From Cladobotryum mycophilum (taxonomy: Eukaryota; Ascomycota; Sordariomycetes; Hypocreales; Hypocreaceae), in NCBI GenBank assembly GCA_036429605.1, contig JAVFKD010000010.1:1054001-1118000 (forward strand): a DNA stretch of 64,000 nucleotides, given 5' to 3'. The position numbers and the translations under genes were made by a program. Shown one piece after another: positions 11,552-22,917 of this stretch. How positions within the stretch are numbered: position 1 is the first letter of the stretch; every line of letters begins with the position of its first letter. The notes beneath the pieces are model-generated. The model was not told where the DNA came from and did not search any database. It worked only from the letters and a program-made list of their open reading frames with translations.

Positions 11552-12072
11552 ATGGGCTGTGGCTCATCCACTCCTGAAGAACCCGAGGTCCCTTCTCGAG
11601 TCATCTGGTTCTGATACAACCACCTACAAGGCAGCACAGTCCTCATATACCTAGATGGATTCTCCGCGGATGAACATCCACTCTACTCAGCTGTCACTGC
11701 AGGATACTCCGAACCATCGATACTCTTCTACCAGGGACCACCAGAGCACAACCAAGTCATCGGCAATGACAATTACCACCAAATGACCCCTGGTAGCACA
11801 GACCTAACCCCCGCAGCACATCCTTCAAGCTCAGCATGAGCCAACTAAGCTACGACTTTAACCTCCAAATTCTCGTCGAGGGGAGAGTTGAAGCGGAAGA
11901 AGAGCAAGATGAGCGGCTGTGGCCTTTACTTGGTCGATGACTCGGGTGCTACACTGACGAGACTAGACACCAAGTCTGGAAGCCATGTTGAAGAGACTGG
12001 AGATGTACGTCCCGTGCGATGCGTTTTCAGACCTCACCATCCTATCATGCATAGCATCCGAGTTTGTGATTG
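11552..12072 (+). pseudogene. Broken gene beginning MGCGSS (pseudogene or misassembled gene)
   Basis: An ATG at 11552 opens with MGCGSSTPEEPEVPSRVIWF, whose first residues form a perfect myristoylation/palmitoylation (MGC) signal. TGA at 11612-11614 ends it, yet the same frame continues with protein-like sequence (STVLIYLDGFSADEHPLYSA, then SILFYQGPPEHNQVIGNDNY) to about 11810. At the C5 run in AACCCCCGC the likely frame changes and gives SFKLSMSQLSYDFNLQILVE. A further change at the G4 run near 11881 would give KRKKSKMSGCGLYLVDDSGA. Adding one C and removing one G would join these last pieces, but the TGA remains. No family is recognised. The membrane-anchor start, preceding TATA-like sequence and continuous protein-like content argue for a former or miscalled gene rather than random DNA. 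Confidence 0.45.
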
Positions 12073-13452
12073 ATGTTGTTACGGACAACACGGCCGTGGC
12101 ATAATGTGGAGACCAAACCTTCCCCCCCTTCGGGGAAGTGGAAGAGTGGAGGAGGGAAGAAGAGGACGGGCCTCTGAAAATGGATCACCAACCAACAACA
12201 TGATTGCGCAATCACTTCTTATTTGCTGCATAAGGGGAACGTTTATGCGTGTATTTCCAAGCATCATTCCTGTCCAACAAGACTCATTTCTTTTCCCATG
12301 GTCTGTTAGGAGGAAGCTCATCTCCATGCTTGTTTCTATGAATAACCCCCTTCCTTTCCACTCCAACATATAACTTTCCTTACTTGCAGTGGCAAGCAAC
12401 ACACACACACACATACGCGTCACGCACCCAACCGTTGAGAGTTTTGGAAAGGAGAAACCCGTGAGTCTCAGAGAATAGTCATACGCCATGTCATGCCTTG
12501 ATACTAGTAGAGTTAAAAAGGACCGCGACACAAATACTCGCATGAATCATACATCTACTTACTCTTCTTTACAACATGACTCAAATTTTGGGGGAAGAGA
12601 GGGGGCCTTTCGAAGAAGACAATCACGACGACGACGGCCCAACACGTCTTCCATCTCCGTCCCCCATGTCCATGATACCCAAGCCACGTGGATCCCAAAG
12701 GGGATTGGGGGAGGAGGTAGGATATGTCGGCTCCCGCCGCGTTGGGTAGGCCAATATTGTTCAAATTCCAGGGGGGCCAAGGGAAACTCTCAGAGTATCA
12801 CCTTCGTACTCGGTACATCAAGGTACTTGGTCGGGACTTTTCATCTCGCCCAAGCTTTGCCGTTTGAACGAAACTCCATTTGGCCTCGATGAACGAATCA
12901 CATTTGGAGCCCCCTTCGAGGCGCACTCATCGTTTTGTGTAACATGCAGGCATGAATGGGAGATTGACCAGGGGGCGGGGCCCGAAGAAGCGCTCTGTCA
13001 AAGGGTAGTAACGAACCTCCCCAATTGAGAAAAAAGAAGAAGAAAAGCAACATGTCATCAAAAGAAGGGCGTTTCTCAATCACCAAATTCATCATGAGGT
13101 TGGTTCAGGATTCTAGCACATACGTGCCATTAGGTAGGGGAAAATGAGCCCCCTCCCCCTGTCTACGTCCCTTTGGGGGAGGTGGGCTGTGTGTCTGTCT
13201 GTCGCACTACCAAAGTCTCGTGTCTCGCAGAGATGACTAGAACCAGCGATTATGTTTTATGAGATGCATAGAACTATCCGTGTGTATATTCACACACTCA
13301 CACATCTCTCACTCATACACACCATGGGTTGCCACTATACACCACTCTTCTGATGGATGGGAAAGGGGACTGGAGAATTAAGGCTCCCCCTAGTTCGGGT
13401 CCCCCAGCCGAGATCTCAGACCCATGTCAAGACCGACGAGAGAGAAATAGAG

Positions 13453-13480
13453 GAAAAAGAAAAGAAAAGAAAAGAAAAAG
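13453..13480. repeat. GAAAA microsatellite
   Basis: Imperfect tandem GAAAA units on the plus strand, directly followed by a GC-rich stretch. Confidence 0.8.
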
Positions 13481-15003
13481 AGGGCCTCCCTTGCGGCGGC
13501 CGCCGGCGCCATTCGGGGCCGAAGCGGAAACGCCGGCCTCACCCTAATCTTGTTTTCTCCCTCTCTTTCTCTCTCTCTCTCGGGTGTGTGATTGTGATTT
13601 TCCCATGCATGATTGGGCCGATTCCCATCTCATGATCGTCCCTCCTCACCGCATCGCGGAAATCGAATGCAACTATTCATCAGCCCGTCACCTAATGTGC
13701 GTCAATGTCGCAAGCCATCTCATCACATCCCATCCCATCCCCTCCCTCCGAAAGGGAACCGAAACAAGAAAAAGAAGCAAAACTACATCCATACAGATGT
13801 GATGCCGATATTCGCCTGTGTGTGTGTTTTTTTGTTGTTGTTGTCTCCACTAAATATGCGCGTCTCTCCCTCGCACCCCAACCCAAAATACCAGGGTAGG
13901 GAGGCGGAGGAGGAGAAGGGAGGGCAAGCTGGGCCCTTGGCTGTTTTTGCCCAACCAAGCCCCTGGTTCATGGGGTTTCGACGAATACCTCTTCAACCTT
14001 TACGCCATGTTTTAGAAGCCCGGTAGGATGGAAACCTCCGGCACAGAAATTACAACCCAAAAAACAAGAAGCTGATGATGCATTTTATTATAAGCACATG
14101 TCAAAAGAGCTTTGGAAGGGAGAGGAAGGGCAAGAATGGCCCCCCTCCCCGGGTGGCGGGGATGTGTGTGATTGAAGTGAGTAAAAGTGAAGTGAAGTGA
14201 AGTTGTGTCTTGGTTCCAGATCTGCAGCCACCATTCCTAGACAGCCCGATATTTTGCGGTTCATTCGAATGGGGGTGGTGATGAGATGTGCCTTATGCTT
14301 CGGATGTCGCACAATCACCCATAGTGTTGTCCCCCTTGTAAGATCCATTCCTTTCAAAGTTTTCTTCACAAAAATAGTAGGCGCGCGCCCAAAGGGGGAA
14401 CACAAAGAACATCAGCTGGGGGATGAGGGGGACAAGCCCATGATGGAAATCCCGGCTTAATCTCCCCCCTCGTGGTTATACTTCCGGGTGATGCCGAAAA
14501 TGTAGAAAGAAAAGAAAAGAAAAGATGTCTTAGTCCCCTCGGAGGGAGAGAGGTAGTAGTAGCAAATTTTGACATGTGGTTTTTTTTGGGGCTGTTCGGA
14601 TAGCAGAGGTTTAAAGGGAAATGCTTGCAAAAAACATGGGATGGATATGTATGTCTCAGGCATATATCACGGATATCAAGGCGCATGACGTTTGGGATCT
14701 GCGTTCATGGAAGAGCCAGCCAAGCAGGAACTTGCCCTTTGAGGAAATATACCATGTAATATGGCTAGGTTAGGTTGTATTACATCGATTGTCATTTCTC
14801 ATTTCATCGCTCATCAACAAGTGTCACCGCCAGTGTTTGCTATCCTCACATGCATCTTTCCTCCCCCCCCTACATCCAATCCAGCCTCATCACACGAGGG
14901 CTATTTGTCACAAATCACCATTCATCTCAAATCTCCATCTCATCGGCTCTTACTCATCCTCATCCAGCCACAAATCGCGGAATGACGGTGCCTGTTTCAC
15001 ATC

Positions 15004-15030
15004 CTCCCTCCCTCCCTCCCTCCCTCCCTC
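15004..15030. repeat. CTCC tandem repeat
   Basis: About six to seven tandem CTCC units; potential H-DNA or G-quadruplex on the complementary strand. Confidence 0.8.
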
Positions 15031-15973
15031 GACACCCCCCTTGCCCATCTTCTCTCTCTCTGTGTATCTCTCTAAACCCCTACCCAAAACCTGCTAGATT
15101 CCTGGTGTCATCAACCCCCGATCATCTTCGCCTTCTTTCGCCCTGCATATAGATGAGAGGAAGGGGGAGACATCCGGGTAGAAGGACATCCGGTTTCCCA
15201 TTCTCATCTAATAGGCTATATCAATGTTTCAAACCCAGGACAGGTACAGCTGTCCCCCTCCCCTGGCAGGTGATGGGAGAGAAAGAAAGCAAAAAAGACG
15301 CAAGGGGAGAGAGCAAACAAACTTTCTTTCCACCTTGCATCCGACAAGAAATCTGTAGTCTCCTCCCCCTCCTCCTCTCCCCGAGGGCGGCGGCGGGTTG
15401 CACGACGTCGGCAGTGTGCGCATGCATCCCGCCCTCCCGCCACGAAAGGGGTCCTCCGCCATGCTACACCAGAATGGTACCCCATCCATCTCATCTTTCT
15501 CTTTCTTTTTACACCTAGGTCATCGGTTGCTCGTACATACGTACGTACTTGATTGTCATCCTTGTCTTTGGCCTGACTGGCCTCAAGCCTCATGGCGCAC
15601 CCTCTCCCTGAATTCCAATCATTGAGCCAATCTCCTCCCTCCCCCCAATGAGGTTTGTGTATACGTATGCGTGCGTGTCCCCATCTCCCCATCTCCCCAC
15701 GCCTAGACCTCTATCTGGCCCGCCAATCAATCACACCTATCCATATACTGCATGCCATGTACAAGTAAGTTTGACTGGCTGATAGATTGAGGGGACGTGA
15801 GGGGGTGTGTAGAAATGGTTAGGCTCTCGCCCAAGTAGGCCCGAACTAACAACCATTATCATAATCACCTGCAACCCTTTCCTGGATAGCAAATAAAGGG
15901 AAAAAAATGAGGCCAGAAAAAGGTCTCCATCATATTATTATTTTTTCAGCACAAACAAACACAAGGGTTAGAT

Positions 15974-15986
15974 GGGGGGGGGGGGG
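15974..15986. repeat. G homopolymer of 13
   Basis: Uninterrupted run of 13 G, the longest G run in the window. Its exact length in the assembly is doubtful given the G/C-run frameshifts seen in genes here. Confidence 0.8.
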
Positions 15987-17163
15987 CAAAGACAAAAAAG
16001 CAAAGCGCCTTCACCTAGAAAGCAATGCCGTATCCGGAGAAGGCTTGCGCTGTAAATAGTATCATCTATCCCTTGAGAAGCTGTATGTGGGAGGGGGAGG
16101 AGGAGGAGGCAAAAAAACAAAACAAAAAAACAGAGTTGCTGCTGAGACGCCACTTGTTCCCAATCAGCTCCTCTCCCTCCCTCCATCCAGCTCACGTCTT
16201 GCGTTGGGTGTGTGTGTGTATGAAATATTCTTCTTTTTATTGAACAAAAACCAATGGGTGTTGTTTTTCTTTTTTGTTACGTTACTTGTTTGTCCCTCCA
16301 TTCCGCGTTCCAACGACGCAAGCCCTCCCACCCATCCGCCCCCCCATTCACAAACTCGGAGACTTTTTTCTTTCTTTTTTCCTTCTTTTTTTTGTTTGGG
16401 CGGGGGAGCTTCATGATTGTTTGAAGAAGAAAAAAGAAATAAAGAAAGAGAGAGAGAAAAAATGGCCCCCAGACTTGGAGAGCGGCAAGATCCGCTGTGA
16501 GAAACAACGTAAGAAAGCCATAGAAGGGAGGGAGAGAAGACCAGAGGGGAAAAAATAGATGGCCGGCTGGTTCCACCATGGGAACCGCAGACCTGAGATT
16601 TGCATTGGTGCGGCTAAAGAGATCGACCAAGAAACGCGCTTGGGCCGTTTTTGGTGCTATTTGTTTTGTTTGGGGGCCGTACAATCGAGGAACCAGAATA
16701 TCGTGCTTTTTCTTGTTTTGCTTCTGTAATAGATGATAATATGATGATGATGATGAGAGACAAGACTGGGGACATGGTCTCATAGCAGATCACCCATGGC
16801 ATGTCTCTCTCAAAACAACTGTGCAGGACACTAAAGCAAGAGCCGGATACAAAGCCGCCGAGGCTGAGAGAAGCATTTAATCCAAAGTTGTGATAGTGGT
16901 ATGTACTAGGTATGTAATATGTAGGACCAAATGTAGTATGTAGACAAGTAGATAGATTGCTTGCTTGTAGATCACACAGCCGGCGGTGAGTTTTGGGGTT
17001 GTACAAGAAGAATGAAGAAGAAGAAAAACACATCACACCCAAGACTTGCCGAGTCCATCCGCTTGGATCTCTGTAGAGAGAGAAAAGGTAAAGGTTGGTT
17101 TGCATGTGCTGAATAAAGAATATTTCCCTAGTGATTCGCGCCGCCCTGCTTGCGCATCGTAAA

Positions 17164-17182
17164 GTAGTAGTAGTAGTAGTAG
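17164..17182. repeat. TAG trinucleotide repeat
   Basis: Six tandem TAG units on the plus strand, within non-coding DNA. Confidence 0.8.
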
Positions 17183-17660
17183 CAAGTAAAGAAAAGAAAA
17201 AACAGTCCATCAGAATATCCGCCCTTCCCCTCCCAACGTCCCATTGCGCGCCCTGAGTGCAGCGTAGCAACCATCTTTAAGTAAAAGGAAAAGAAATGAA
17301 AAAGAAAAAAAGAGACAGAACAAAGTAATAAGACCACAAACTATGTGAATCCGACCGGAACGCCTATCATTCACCTCCATAGTGTGCCGCCCTGAACCCC
17401 GATATCCTTCAGATGCCACTTCCAGCCCGTGTCCGTGGTAATCCCCTTTTGTCTGCGTTCATCGCAGTAAAATATCGACCAAGTATGTGGACAAGCGTAC
17501 AAAAAAGCATCTACCCTTGGCCTGCTGTATGTAGCACAAGCAGACGGTCATTTCATTTTTAAACGTAGGAAAAGACAAAAAAACAGAACAAAGTGTAAAG
17601 GAGGGAGAGACAGTATGTTCAGGATGTGGCCCTCAGTTCGGCTTGTCAGCATCACCCGCC

Positions 17661-17756
17661 CTAGGAGGCAGGCCAAACGCCAGGATCGTCCTCGCCGCCG
17701 CCGCCGTCGTCGTCGTCGTCTTGTGTTGGATCGTGCGCGGCTCCCATTCCAGGCTG
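17661..17756 (-). other. Possible alternative acidic C-terminal exon of the FAR1-like gene
   Basis: Downstream of the stop at 17796 the minus strand contains, after a CAG acceptor, a frame reading QPGMGAAHDPTQDDDDD, then GGGGEDDPGVWPAS and a stop at 17661-17663. A 48 bp intron starting GTCATG would join it in phase after ASS of the upstream frame. The donor is weak, so this is a hypothesis only. Confidence 0.3.
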
Positions 17757-17795
17757 CTGATCATTCTAAGCACGCTGAGCACTCTGGTCGTCGTC

Positions 17796-18418
17796 CTACA
17801 TGACCGAAGAAGCCAACAGACGTGATTCGACATCGTCCATACCCATGCCATCCATACGCGGGCCCTCCATACCTTGCAATCGCTGCTCAATCTGTTGGAA
17901 GCGAGGCTCATAGCCGCCGGCGCGGGCTTCGTAGTTCTCCATCCGCTTCTCAATGTTGTCTAGGCGCTGCTCGATGCGCATGAAGCCCTGTGCCATCTCA
18001 TGACTTAGACGATCGAGCTTGTTTGTAAACGATCGGATTGAAGTCGCAAGGGGGCATTTTCCTGGCCCGGGGTTCCGGAGGGAACGCGCGGTTCGTGGTT
18101 GTGTCTAGGTTCTTGTAGAGCAAATCTCCATTGATTTCCGAGCTGGACCTCGCAGACGGCCTTTGCGCGAAAGGGGCAGTCAATCTTTCGCGTGGAGGGA
18201 TTGCGCTTCTTTGCGGTGCTGTTGTACTTAACGCCGCCTCGGTCGCAGACGAGATCGTAACGGGTAGGTTTTCCGTCGCGATAGTTGGAGGCGCGGAGCT
18301 TGACGATTCCATAACCTTGGTCCTTTGCGACGCGCTGAACCGAGGCCATCAAATCGTCAAATGTCCTAAAAATGCCTTCTGGCGGGGGCAGCAGCGCCGG
18401 CGGTGGTGTATTCGGCAT
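17796..18418 (-). CDS. FAR1-like DNA-binding protein (frame broken at a C run)
   Basis: The minus-strand frame opens MPNTPPPALLPPPEGIFRTF and carries a FAR1/WRKY-GCM1-type zinc-binding DNA-binding region: GIVKLRASNYRDGKPTRYDL, CDRGGVKYNSTAKKRN, DCPFRAKAVCEV, then EPRHNHEPR with the His pair. At the run of five C (plus-strand G 18050-18054) the frame would stop soon after. With one more C the protein continues NAPLATSIRSFTNKLDRLSH and then a coiled coil of IEQRLDNIEKRMENYEAR type, to the stop at 17796. Such an N-terminal FAR1 domain plus coiled coil is a familiar arrangement in Sordariomycetes. The C-terminus is uncertain: splicing from 17811 to 17756 would replace the last two residues before the TAG by an acidic tail ending at 17661. 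Probably nuclear; targets unknown. Confidence 0.7.
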
Positions 18419-19910
18419 GGTGATGAATTCAGCCACGGTGGCGAACACGAAAGGCGCAGGCCTTTCGAACAGGAGGGGGATAAAAAAAGGAAGTGCAAAG
18501 AGCTGCGCGTCAAAGGTGACGACGTAAGAGCGGATGAAGATGCTGATTTCTTCTGTCCTCTGGGTGAAGCAATTCGGAAGGAGCAAAAATTTTAACGGCG
18601 GTTCTTGGTTGGTCGAAAGGAACGATCGCGTACGACAATGGAGGGGAGGAGCTGGCGGCAATGAGGTTCTTTGTATACAAATGTAAGATCAGAGTGAGTT
18701 GCTGGAAAGTCTGCAAGGGATTTTTCCCAATCCGCACTTGTTGGTAGTAGGCAAAGCAAAGCTTCAAGGTTTGGTGTTGATCCGGTCCGAGCGATTCAAG
18801 ACTGGCCCAATTCACAGCCTAGGCGGGGGGAGCGCTAGGATGACGGGGAATTTAGGCGCTAGAAGTACTGTAGGCTGGTTGCCTATAGAAGGTGGGCAGA
18901 GGGTAGTTCGGGTACTGTAGGCACCTGGAGGAGGGAGGGGGCAAGCTGGAGGCCTGGCGTTTGGTGGGTGTTCCTTGTGTTGGGGGGTGCAAACAATATG
19001 AGCTTTAGTAGCAAAGACAGGTGGTGCAGGAGGTCTGGGGGGAGCAAAGTGAATGTGGTAGTAGAGGGGGGTTGTACTTGTAGTAGCAGATGAGATCCAA
19101 GCTCTGGGGTGGGATTGGGATGGGGGATTTGGATGGGAACTGAGATTGGGATTGCTTGCATGGGAAAGCAATGAAACCTTGTAAAAAGAGGCGAAAAGGT
19201 CTCTCTGCCCTGTCTCTCCCTGTGAATCAAACCACGCTGTTGGCTTGACATGGGCTTTAAAAAATGGATGGCTATTATGTTTGCTGTTTGCTGTATGGAT
19301 GGATGGATGAATGAATGTATGGGTGTATGGGGGTATGGGTGTATGGGATGCAAGTACCTCTGAGGTTACTGTACTTGTTACATTCACTGTGATGACTGGC
19401 CTCCAGCTACCTCTACACCCTCATTGAGCAAGAGGCAAACAAAGGAAATAGGATTGCGGCGTCCCATAATCAAACATCAATACAACCACGCACGCACGCA
19501 CGCCCGCCCGCCCGCCTCAACCCATCTGCATCTACAGCTACATCTACAAGGAGGTAATAAACAAGTACGTACCTGTTCATCGATTGCATAGATTACACAT
19601 TTCCCTACATATAGTACCTACATCCTAAACGAGCGCTCCCCCTTGTGAATGAAGCTAATTCTGCTCAAAGTCCCCATCGTTTCATGTAGGCACATGCATA
19701 TGTGGGTAACAGTTTAATGCCTCTGCTATGCAGCCATCCCTAGACGATGCGATGATGGGGCGAACCCCCCAAATGGGACTGAACTGACCCGGGGTGTCTA
19801 CCGGGTGCTGAATCCGGATGCACGTGATGATGGCCTCTATCCTAAGCCTTGAGAAGAGCTTTGATGACGGGAGTCTCGAGGCAAATCGCTGACTGGATAC
19901 GAAGTACATA

Positions 19911-19935
19911 CAAACAAAACAAAACAAAACAAAAC
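19911..19935. repeat. AAAAC tandem repeat
   Basis: Five AAAAC units in tandem on the plus strand. Confidence 0.8.
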
Positions 19936-20227
19936 TCGGACCGACACAGATACAGCTCTCATGCAAGGAGGTGATGCAGCATGACACTTCATCACGTAAA
20001 TCTGCCAATCTCAGTCACCCAAATAAACTCAAATCAAGGAAATCAAGTGTTGAACTTTCTTTTCTTTGAGTCTATGGCGTCGGCGTACAGCTATTAAGCA
20101 TCCATGGATCACCTCCTACCTAGAAAAAGAACACCCAGGGTTGCACTACAGCCGCCGCCGCCGCCTGTAAGCTCCTTTTTGACTCCCTGCAACAAAGCTT
20201 GCCCCACGTCGCGCAACGCAGCCTATC

Positions 20228-20270
20228 CTATCCCATCCCATCCCATCCAATCCCATCCAATCCATCCCAT
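20228..20270. repeat. CATCC tandem repeat
   Basis: Imperfect tandem CATCC(A/C) units, about eight copies, 230 bp upstream of the start at 20502. Confidence 0.8.
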
Positions 20271-20501
20271 GAACATCCATACGACCTCCTAAATTTCTGG
20301 AAATCCATCCATCTCACTCGTCCGCTCAGAATCGGGTTACTGCGCGCAACGCATGGGGGTGTGATCAAATATTCCGCCCTGCCTCTTTTTGTCTTGCCTC
20401 TCGGAACAACCACGCTGGAACGAGGGACGAGTTTTAGGAGAGATTCTTTCTTTTCGTAACCGGCTAACACAAAGCATCCTGCCTCTCTTCTTCTCCCGGT
20501 C

Positions 20502-21020
20502 ATGGCATCTAATTCAGCTGTGGCGCCTGATGCGTCGGCCGCCAATCAGCTTGCTCAGGAGGAAGAGGCCCTTCTCCAAGCGATGAAGCGACTCAAGCTC
20601 CTGCATATCAAGGTATTTTTCTACTATCCTCTACCCATGTGTTACTGATAAATGGGATGAGACTGATCAGGCCATTCTCATAGGAGCGCATGCTGCGAGA
20701 CACCATTCCAAAAATGATTGAGCCCTTGGTTGAGAAGCACTCATCACGTACGTGTTAGTTGTCCCCCTCCCCTACGCCACTCTTCTCGCGTTTCTAAAGC
20801 ACTAACAGATGATTCCATAGCTGATGCCATGTTTGCTGCTTTCATGAAGGCTGTCGCCGAGGCACAGGCCGAAGTCCGGGAATTCGCAGAGTTGATGCGG
20901 GACGATACCAGCAAAGAGGTGTTCGCCCGGGCTGACAAGAGTCGACAAGAGAATCCATTAGGTATCCGGCCCTGGAAGCATAAGGACCATCCAGACTGGT
21001 TTAACATGGACAAGGATTGA
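20502..21020 (+). CDS. Small conserved-looking helical protein, function unknown
   Basis: Three exons join in phase: 20502-20612, 20684-20747 and 20821-21020 (124 residues). Introns have good fungal sites: GTATTT..ATAG and GTACGT..ATAG with a CACTAACAG branch-like site. The protein starts MASNSAVAPDASAANQLAQE, continues with the basic helix LLQAMKRLKLLHIKERMLRD and IPKMIEPLVEKHSSPDAMFA, and ends with PLGIRPWKHKDHPDWFNMDK. It is all-helical in look, with no signal peptide or membrane segment. I do not recognise the family. The splice signals and the conserved-looking Trp/His C-terminus support a real gene. Confidence 0.7.
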
Positions 21021-21645
21021 GTTGTATAGCATTGTTTTTTGTTTTGTTTTATGAATTCTCAATGTGTACGGAGCATTATAATACCACTATGCGAAATGAT
21101 TTAATGAAGGGAATTTACAGAGGACTTGTACTCCGTACATCCCAACGCCTCAACGTCAAGGCTTCTGCTTATTCTTTCTTTGAAACAAAATGTCTACACA
21201 GGAGAGATTACTCCGGGATCTTGATGGCCGGGATTGAAGCTTGGACTCATCATCATCGCCAAGATAAGGTTCCGAAAGACACCATGCTTTTTTCGATCCG
21301 AGTGCAATTCAGCCAGGAGAAAAGAGACAAGAGAGGCTTAACACGCGAGGACAAGATATGAAACAATGATGGTGACCAATTTCGATGCAAAGCCACAGTT
21401 ACGAAAAGAGCCAAGTCGTCGTCAGAACATTTTATACTCGGTTGCATTGATGCCGAGTCGTGCAAGGTCCCGCCTCGAGAAAAGCGCCTAATCACGTGTT
21501 TTCAAAGTGGGTCGTAGACCGCCCGCTGATTCGCTAGCTTAGCGGGCACAATTCGTCTTTCCACCCACACAAAATTTCCCCAAATCTCGAAATTCCTCGT
21601 TCTTGGTGAGATACTCATCGCAACCACCGAGCATCACCAGCAAAA
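21021..21645. promoter_or_regulatory. Upstream region of the eL34 gene
   Basis: 625 bp between the small gene stop and the eL34 start. It carries the eL34 promoter. A short open frame at 21017-21361 has no coding character. A GATTCGCTAGCTTAGCGGGC segment near 21528 contains a small palindrome (GCTAGC). No ribosomal protein box is identified with certainty. Confidence 0.4.
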
Positions 21646-22323
21646 ATGGCGCCCCAAAGAGTCACCTACCGCCGCCGTAACGGGTGAGTTTATGCCATCA
21701 TACCGAATTCTATCCCAGCGATTCGGTCTACATCGTGTCAATTTTCTGCGACGGAGAACTAACGAGATTTCTTTTTTTCCGGGCAGCTACAACACCCGTT
21801 CCAACCGAACCCGAGTCATCAAGACTCCCGGTGGTGACCTTCGATTGCTGCACATCAAGAAGCGCGGCACTGTCCCCAAGTGCGGTGACTGCGGCTCCAA
21901 GCTCTCTGGTGTAAGTTTTTGTCCTTGGAGGAATGGAGAGGCAGATTCGGATGGGAGAAGATGGCCGCATGAAGGGGGGATTCGATGCTCTGGGATGGGA
22001 TCAGAAAGTTCCTCTTGCGAGAATCCCTCTCGAGCTTTCAGAACAGCATCCACCACATGCGTCCCTCAACTCTCTGTCGCAGTGTTTGCCCTAGAATCTA
22101 CCACGAAACAGTTCACTGACATATTCATCCTTAGATCCCCGCTCTCCGACCCCGCGAGTACGCCCAGATCTCCAAGCCCCAGAAGACCGTCCAGCGAGCC
22201 TACGGTGGTTCTCGATGCGGTAACTGCGTTCGTGACAGAATCGTCCGCGCTTTCTTGATTGAGGAGCAGAAGATTGTCAAGAAGGTGCTCAAGGAGCAGG
22301 AGCAGAGCCAGAAGAAGAAATAA
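21646..22323 (+). CDS. RPL34: 60S ribosomal protein eL34
   Basis: Structural protein of the large ribosomal subunit. Three exons: 21646-21683, 21787-21910, 22135-22323 (116 residues, phases consistent). The sequence is unmistakable: MAPQRVTYRRRNGYNTRSNR, then TPGGDLRLLHIKKRGTVPKC with the CGDCG zinc-ribbon-like pair, then PREYAQISKPQKTVQRAYGG and CGNCVRDRIVRAFL, ending in KKK. A first exon of only 38 bp and a larger second intron (224 bp) are typical of fungal ribosomal protein genes. The length equals that of the family. Confidence 0.95.
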
Positions 22324-22917
22324 ATGCAATCAATTTTTTAAAAACAGATTTCGTCTGACGGATTTGGCTTTCTGTGCGGGATGGCAAGGAACTTCTGGAG
22401 GGGAAATGGTTCATTGCTTTGGTGTTCATTAGGGCAAAAGGGACATGCATGATACATCCGAGGCCGAGTCGATATTGGCTGGTCGTACGCTGTCTTTAGG
22501 ACTGCTACCTCCTCTTGGTGATCTAATGAGACGAGCATCAAGTTGGCATGGAGTTTACCCGGCGTGAAGAAAAACAAAAATGTGACGGGCGTATGGGAAA
22601 AGATTTTTTGGTTCCCGGGATCAATTAGCTCGGATTTTGCATGAGACCGTTCCCTCCAACAAAGCCTCCATTGACGATGACAAGTTGCTAAATCCGGATG
22701 AGATTTTGTGTCAATTTTCCTATTATAGATTGGTCTTGAGAAGGGCCAAAATGTAAATCGTAGAGATTCCAGATCATGATGACGTTTGGAGGGTCTAAAA
22801 ATTCAATTCCCCCGCGATGTCAAACTTGAGCTTTTCACCATCGCCAAACCCTCCTCCTGCCATCTTTTACATCGCCTACTACAAGCCTACCTCTTTTTCG
22901 TAATTCAATAGCGCAGC
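22324..22917. other. Intergenic, 0.6 kb
   Basis: Holds the 3' UTR of the eL34 gene and the promoter of the NDUFAF3-like gene. No other feature seen. Confidence 0.5.

Larger units (their letters stand above)
12073..17660. other. Long gene-poor low-complexity region (5.6 kb)
   Basis: No open frame here shows a family motif or plausible splicing. The DNA is a patchwork of polypyrimidine/polypurine tracts, mononucleotide runs and microsatellites: GAAAA repeats at 13453-13480, CT repeats at 13559-13581, CTCC repeats at 15004-15030, a run of 13 G at 15974-15986 and TAG repeats at 17164-17182. Many short GC-rich open frames on both strands come from this composition. It may be the long regulatory or UTR region of the FAR1-like gene (minus, ending at 17.7-17.8 kb) or of an unrecognised non-coding RNA. 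Nothing can be proved from sequence alone. Confidence 0.5.
18419..20501. other. Divergent intergenic region, 2.1 kb, repeat-rich
   Basis: Lies between the divergent starts of the FAR1-like gene and the small gene at 20502. It holds GTATGG/GGAT-type repeats at 19294-19350, GCAC/CGCC repeats at 19487-19517, AAAAC repeats at 19911-19935 and CATCC repeats at 20228-20270. The open frames here (for example minus 18812-19387) are Pro/His/Thr-rich products of these repeats. It probably contains long 5' leaders. Confidence 0.5.

Noticed and set aside
18812..19387. Minus-strand open frame of 191 codons
   Set aside because: Composition is driven by simple repeats (His/Pro/Thr/Ser); it lies in the leader region of the FAR1-like gene.
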